18,251 nucleotides of DNA from DATKXO01 sp035528995 (lineage in GTDB: Bacteria; Planctomycetota; Phycisphaerae; UBA1845). The translations under genes and the position numbers were made by a program. How positions within the stretch are numbered: position 1 is the stretch's first letter; every line of letters begins with the position of its first letter. The notes under the pieces were generated by a model. That model was not told the DNA's origin and ran no database searches. It worked only from the letters and a program-made list of their open reading frames with translations. Shown piece after piece: positions 14,755-18,251 of the stretch. The DNA is taken from assembly GCA_035528995.1 (NCBI GenBank), contig DATKXO010000034.1, positions 1-18,251 on the forward strand, written 5' to 3'.

Positions 14755-14783
14755 TTGCCTTGCTGACAGGTGCCGGGTACGCT
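14755..14783 (+). promoter_or_regulatory. possible promoter for the tig-clpP cluster
   Basis: TTGCCT (14755-14760), 17-base spacer, TACGCT (14778-14783), about 85 bases before the tig ATG. The matches are 4/6 and 3/6, so this is a weak candidate. The 14560-14867 gap holds no gene; it carries this element and the opposing fbaB promoter. Confidence 0.3.
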
Positions 14784-14867
14784 ACCTTCCCTCATTCGTG
14801 TCAAGTCCGGGCGGTCGGCCCCTGGCCATCGACCGGACGGACGGCGAGGCCGACAAGGAGCAGGCTG

Positions 14868-16439
14868 ATGACCGACGAGGACATCTCCGTGGAGGAGCAG
14901 GAAGAAACACAAGCCGCCGAGGAGGAACCCTCCGAGGAGGAAGCGGCCCAGGCCAAGCTCAAGGAGGCCATCGGCGTCGAGTCCGAGGACCTGGGCATGC
15001 TGTGCAGGAAGCTGACCATCACCATCCCGCGGGAGACCATCGACGAGCGGCTGGCCGAGCAGTTCGCGGAGCTGAAGCGCGAGGCCCAGGTGGACGGCTT
15101 CCGGAAGGGCCGGGCGCCGCTACGACTGGTCGAGAAACGCTTCGGTCGTGACGTCGGCGACCAGATGGTCGGAACACTGGTCGGCAACGCGTTCCTGGCG
15201 GCCCTGGAGAAGGAGGAGCTGAAGGACAAGACCATCGGCGATCCGCGTATCTGGGTGCAGATGCCCGAGGAGCGGCCGACCGGGACCGGCGGCAAGAGGA
15301 CCGTCCTGACCGACAAGCTGGTGGAGATCGACAAGGCCCTGGACCACATGCAGCTGCCCTCGGAGGGGGCCATGAGCTTCTCCTGCGAGGTGGAGTTGCG
15401 GCCGGAGTTCGAGCTGCCGGACCTGGAAAAGATCCCGCTGGAGCGACCCTTGGTGGAAATCACCGACGAGATCGTCACCGGCGAGATCGACCGCATCCGG
15501 GCGATGCAAGGGCAGTACGTCCCCGTCGAGGAAGGGGGCATCAAGGCGGACGACATGGTGGTCGCCGATTACACGTGCACGGTAGGCGAACGTGTGGTGG
15601 CCGATGAGACCAACCACGCCCTGGCCGCCAGAGACCAGCGCCTGGAGAAGATCCCGGTTGAAGGTCTGGGCGAAGCCCTGGTGGGCAAGAAGGCGAGCGA
15701 CACGGTGACGGTCGAGGCCAAGGTGCCGGACGATTACGACGACGCCGAGCTGCGGGGCCAGACGGCCCGGTTCGAGTTCGTCCTCCAGGACGTGAAGCGG
15801 CTGCGTCTTCCGGAGCTGGATGAGGAGTTCCTCTCAAACATCGGGGCGGATAGTGAGGACGAGCTGCGCAACATGGTGCGGCAGGACCTGGACGCTCGTC
15901 GCCAGCACATGGTGCAGAGCAAGCTTCGGGCCGACCTCCGCGAGTACCTGCTGAGCAAGACCGAGTTGGACATCCCCTCGGGCCTGTCGCAGCGGCAGAC
16001 GGACCGGGCCCTGGCCCGGAACATGATCGAGATGTATCGGATGGGCATGCCCCAGGAGGAGATCGAGAAGCGCATGGACGGCACGCGGGCGTCGGCCGCC
16101 GCCGAGGCGACCCGCGAACTCAAGGTGTTCTTCATCATGACCAGAATCGCGGACGAACTGGAGGTCTCGGTGAGCGAGGAGGAGATCAACGGGGCCATCG
16201 CCATGATCGCCCAGCGTCGCGGTCGGCGGTTCGATCGGGTGCGAGACGAGCTCAGCCGGACCGGTGGCCTGGAGAACCTCCAGGTGCAGATCCGCGACGA
16301 AAAGATTATGGACCGGCTGATCGAAAACGCCGAAATCACTGAGACGAGCAGCACCGGCCCAAAGAAGAAGACGGCCAAGAGGAAGAAGAAGAGCAAGACC
16401 TCCACCAAAGACGCCGACGCCACCCCGGAGACGACCTAG
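14868..16439 (+). CDS. tig: trigger factor (ribosome-bound chaperone)
   Basis: A 523-residue trigger factor, the chaperone that binds the ribosomal exit tunnel and shields nascent chains. Order: an acidic Glu-rich N-terminal extension (about 1-45) not typical of the family; the ribosome-binding domain with the signature GFRKGRAPL at 77-85; a peptidyl-prolyl isomerase FKBP-like domain at about 224-321; and the helical C-terminal substrate-cradle domain, ending in a Lys-rich tail (KKKTAKRKKKSK). The E. coli protein has 432 residues; the excess lies in the acidic N-terminus, an insert at about 128-165 between the two first domains, and the basic tail. AAGGAG lies 7 bases before the ATG at 14868; the frame is open upstream to 14625, but that part has no homology or ribosome site. 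It is followed by clpP1 and clpP2, the conserved tig-clpP order. Confidence 0.95.
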   Translation: MTDEDISVEEQEETQAAEEEPSEEEAAQAKLKEAIGVESEDLGMLCRKLTITIPRETIDERLAEQFAELKREAQVDGFRKGRAPLRLVEKRFGRDVGDQMVGTLVGNAFLAALEKEELKDKTIGDPRIWVQMPEERPTGTGGKRTVLTDKLVEIDKALDHMQLPSEGAMSFSCEVELRPEFELPDLEKIPLERPLVEITDEIVTGEIDRIRAMQGQYVPVEEGGIKADDMVVADYTCTVGERVVADETNHALAARDQRLEKIPVEGLGEALVGKKASDTVTVEAKVPDDYDDAELRGQTARFEFVLQDVKRLRLPELDEEFLSNIGADSEDELRNMVRQDLDARRQHMVQSKLRADLREYLLSKTELDIPSGLSQRQTDRALARNMIEMYRMGMPQEEIEKRMDGTRASAAAEATRELKVFFIMTRIADELEVSVSEEEINGAIAMIAQRRGRRFDRVRDELSRTGGLENLQVQIRDEKIMDRLIENAEITETSSTGPKKKTAKRKKKSKTSTKDADATPETT

Positions 16440-16552
16440 GGTCCAGCCGAGAGAAAGCGCGGTCTCGGCCATACGGCAAGACGCCGAAGCCGCCGGTGAC
16501 GCACGGCAAGCGAACACCGGCCGGAGACACACGGGAACGAGGACCGATCGCA

Positions 16553-17179
16553 ATGAGCGAGTCAATTCAGCCCTTCTGGCCGACCAAGCTGCAGTACCCG
16601 CCCTACCAGCGCACGCGGGAGATGTCCATCGAGGACATGTTGCTGGACAACCGGATCATCTTTATGGCCGGCGACATCACCGAGCGGGCGGCCAGCATGG
16701 CCATCATGCGACTGTTGTACCTGCAGTCGATCAAGAAGGACCAGGACGTCAACCTGTACATCAACTCGCGGGGCGGGCTGGTGGACCAGACGCTGGCCAT
16801 CTACGACACCATGCAGTTCATGGGCTGCGACCTCGCCACCTACTGCATCGGGCAGGCGGCCAGCGGAGCGGCGCTGATCCTGATGGCCGGCACCAAGGGC
16901 AAGCGTTTCATCCTGCCCAACGCCAAGGTCATGCTCCATCAGCCCTACGGCGGTATCGGCGGGCAGGCCGAGGACATGCGTATCCAGGCCGACGAGATCC
17001 TCAAGGACAAACGACGGATCAACGAGATCATCGCCCAGCACACGGGGCAGTCGGTCGAGACGATCACTCAGGAGACCGAGCGGGACCGATTCCTCGGCGC
17101 CGACGAGGCCAAGGAATACGGCATCGTGGACGAGATTCTCCGCGAGTTCCCGTCCGAACAGAAGAAGAAAAGCAAGTAG
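16553..17179 (+). CDS. clpP: ATP-dependent Clp protease proteolytic subunit, variant paralog
   Basis: A 208-residue ClpP serine peptidase, a subunit of the barrel that degrades proteins fed by ClpX or ClpA/C. The triad is present: Ser104 in QAASGAAL, His129 in MLHQP, Asp178 in ERDRF. Two motifs differ from the usual form. The oxyanion segment reads NSRGGLVDQT instead of NSPGGSVT, and the residue after the active Ser is Gly rather than Met (AASGA instead of AASMGA). It is therefore probably active but specialised, perhaps as one ring of a mixed ClpP1P2 complex with the next gene product. The C-terminus is Lys-rich. The ATG at 16553 has GAGG 10 bases upstream; the in-frame ATG at 16496 is less likely because the extra residues are not ClpP-like. 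It follows tig by 113 bases and precedes the second clpP by 87. Confidence 0.93.
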   Translation: MSESIQPFWPTKLQYPPYQRTREMSIEDMLLDNRIIFMAGDITERAASMAIMRLLYLQSIKKDQDVNLYINSRGGLVDQTLAIYDTMQFMGCDLATYCIGQAASGAALILMAGTKGKRFILPNAKVMLHQPYGGIGGQAEDMRIQADEILKDKRRINEIIAQHTGQSVETITQETERDRFLGADEAKEYGIVDEILREFPSEQKKKSK

Positions 17180-17266
17180 GTCGCCGGACCCGGTTGCGGC
17201 GGCACCGGCCGGAACCCATACCGGAACGGCGGTCGCCGAGGCGACGCCAAAGGATGTCCCAATACG

Positions 17267-17863
17267 ATGGCCACGAACAACCTCATCCCCTACGTCATTG
17301 AGACCACCGGCCGCGGCGAGCGGGCCTACGACATCTACTCGCGGCTGCTCAAGGACCGGATTGTCTTCCTCGGTGGGAGCATCGACGACGAGTTGGCCAA
17401 CGTCGTCATTGCCCAGATGCTGTTCCTGTCGAACGAGGCCCCCAAGGCCGACATCAGCTTCTACGTCAACTCGCCCGGCGGCTCGGTAACGTCGGGGCTG
17501 GCCATCTACGACACCATGCAGTACGTCCGTTGCGACGTGGCCACCTACTGCATCGGCCAGGCGGCCAGCATGGGCGCCGTCCTGCTGCTGGGAGGAGCCA
17601 AGGGCAAGCGTTTCATGCTGCCCAACGCCAAGGTGCTGCTGCATCAACCCCTGTGGGGGCGGGAAGGGCCGGCCACGGACCTGTCGATCGCCGCCGAGGA
17701 GATCATCAAGGTCCGTACGCGCCTCTACCAGATCGTTCAGAAGCACACCGGACAAGACCTCGCCCGCATCGAGAAGGACTGCGACCGCGACAAATGGATG
17801 GATCCGGTCGAGGCGCTGGACTACGGCCTGGTGGACAAGATCCTGGAACGAGTCCCCGAGTAG
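17267..17863 (+). CDS. clpP: ATP-dependent Clp protease proteolytic subunit, canonical
   Basis: A 198-residue ClpP with all canonical motifs: the axial-loop region and start IPYVIETTGRGERAYDIYSR, the oxyanion segment NSPGGSVTSG at 68-77, active Ser101 in QAASMGA, His126 in LLHQP, and Asp175 in DRDKW. Length is normal for the mature family. The first residues (LIPYVIE) suggest little or no propeptide. It is the downstream partner of the variant ClpP, and the two likely form mixed or separate barrels. AAAGGA lies about 12 bases before the ATG, a little far; an ATG 13 bases upstream is out of frame. No clpX follows in the visible 388 bases. Confidence 0.96.
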   Translation: MATNNLIPYVIETTGRGERAYDIYSRLLKDRIVFLGGSIDDELANVVIAQMLFLSNEAPKADISFYVNSPGGSVTSGLAIYDTMQYVRCDVATYCIGQAASMGAVLLLGGAKGKRFMLPNAKVLLHQPLWGREGPATDLSIAAEEIIKVRTRLYQIVQKHTGQDLARIEKDCDRDKWMDPVEALDYGLVDKILERVPE

Positions 17864-17890
17864 ACCGGCGCCGGCGCGCGTGGCGCCGGT
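17864..17890 (+). terminator. GC hairpin after clpP2
   Basis: A perfect 9-bp stem, ACCGGCGCC/GGCGCCGGT, with a 9-base loop, begins immediately after the clpP2 stop codon. There is no T-run, but it is well placed to end or protect the tig-clpP transcript. Confidence 0.5.
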
Positions 17891-18251
17891 CGGCGCGCGG
17901 TACAGGCCCGCCTCTGCCGTCGTCCGCCTCTCCCACCGGGCCCCACATGCGAACTGCAAACCACCCACCCACCCACCCACGCCACCACGCGGCGGCCTCT
18001 CCGGCGCCCGAACAGTATGATCGCGCCTTTCTCAACATCGGGAAAGGAACTTGGGCGATCCTGGGCCAGGCCGAGAAGAACGGGATGGGAGGCATAGTAT
18101 AGATGGGATGGATAGAACAGCGTCGGGTAGCCTCAGTGTGCGGCCGGGGTGTTGGCCGGCAGGCCGTTCTCCATCGCCATTGACCTGGTCGCTTCTGGAC
18201 AACCGTCACTACCGCAACACCTCCACCGCAACCGATCATGGGGCCTCAATG
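17891..18251. other. right edge, no supported gene
   Basis: No gene is supported in these 361 bases; a plus-strand open frame to 18102 is the shifted-frame extension of clpP2. The (CCAC)5 tract at 17961-17980 is listed separately. No clear promoter was found. clpX, often next in this order, does not start within the window. Confidence 0.45.
17961..17980 (-). repeat. (CCAC)5 tract, G-quadruplex motif on minus strand
   Basis: Five tandem CCAC units. The minus strand contains four GGG runs separated by single T bases, i.e. (GGGT)4, the arrangement known to form very stable parallel G-quadruplexes. It lies about 100 bases downstream of clpP2. On the plus strand it is a C-rich, i-motif type tract. 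Confidence 0.7.

Noticed and set aside
14625..14867. 81-codon upstream extension of tig
   Set aside because: Arg/Gly-rich, no trigger-factor homology, covers the likely promoter, and the ATG at 14868 has a perfect ribosome site.
16562..17980. 472-codon open frame on the minus strand
   Set aside because: It lies antisense across both clpP genes and their spacer. Its internal repeats merely mirror the clpP duplication.

Overview
The window is GC-rich (roughly 60-65% by eye) bacterial DNA with dense genes on both strands and good Shine-Dalgarno sites (GGAGG-type). Four features point to the Planctomycetota within the PVC superphylum: two tandem proteins that resemble chlamydial OmcB through their C-terminal repeats and down to the last residues, a dockerin-like C-terminal remnant, long exported proteins with no recognisable family, and tandem clpP genes after an enlarged trigger factor. 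The phylum is an inference from gene content; there is no rRNA gene to confirm it.

Left part (253-7560, all minus strand): envelope genes. From upstream to downstream they are a cysteine-rich repeat lipoprotein broken by an in-frame TAG (7560-7045), a lipoprotein with two LysM domains whose ribosome site overlaps the end of that gene (7041-5446), a 645-base gap with no convincing gene, a lipoprotein with two Ig-like segments and four OmcB/DUF11 repeats (4800-2527), its shorter paralog with the same four repeats (2396-909), and a 74-residue membrane protein (477-253). Together they look like structural proteins of an outer envelope.

Middle part (7693-12511, plus strand): an mscS-type mechanosensitive channel gene diverges from the cysteine-rich/LysM pair, with back-to-back sigma-70-like promoters between them. 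A 1062-residue exported protein of unknown function follows, then a possible 33-residue membrane peptide gene with a strong ribosome site, and a dockerin-like fragment with no intact gene.

Right part: a hicA/hicB toxin-antitoxin pair (13206-12636, minus) lies directly downstream of fbaB (class I fructose-bisphosphate aldolase, 14559-13510, minus). The last codons of fbaB occur twice, at its own end and again immediately after hicB. The two copies differ only at two synonymous positions, as if a small hicAB element had entered the 3' end of fbaB and separated it from its old terminator. Divergent from fbaB is a protein-quality-control cluster, tig-clpP1-clpP2 (14868-17863, plus). Beyond it lie a GC-rich hairpin and a (CCAC)5 tract whose other strand is a (GGGT)4 G-quadruplex motif.

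Most interesting: the duplicated fbaB 3' end around hicAB; the CAG-to-TAG stop at a repeat position that is Gln in every other unit; the paired OmcB-like proteins; and a HicA-like toxin lacking the usual catalytic His. No CRISPR array, tRNA, rRNA or insertion sequence was seen.
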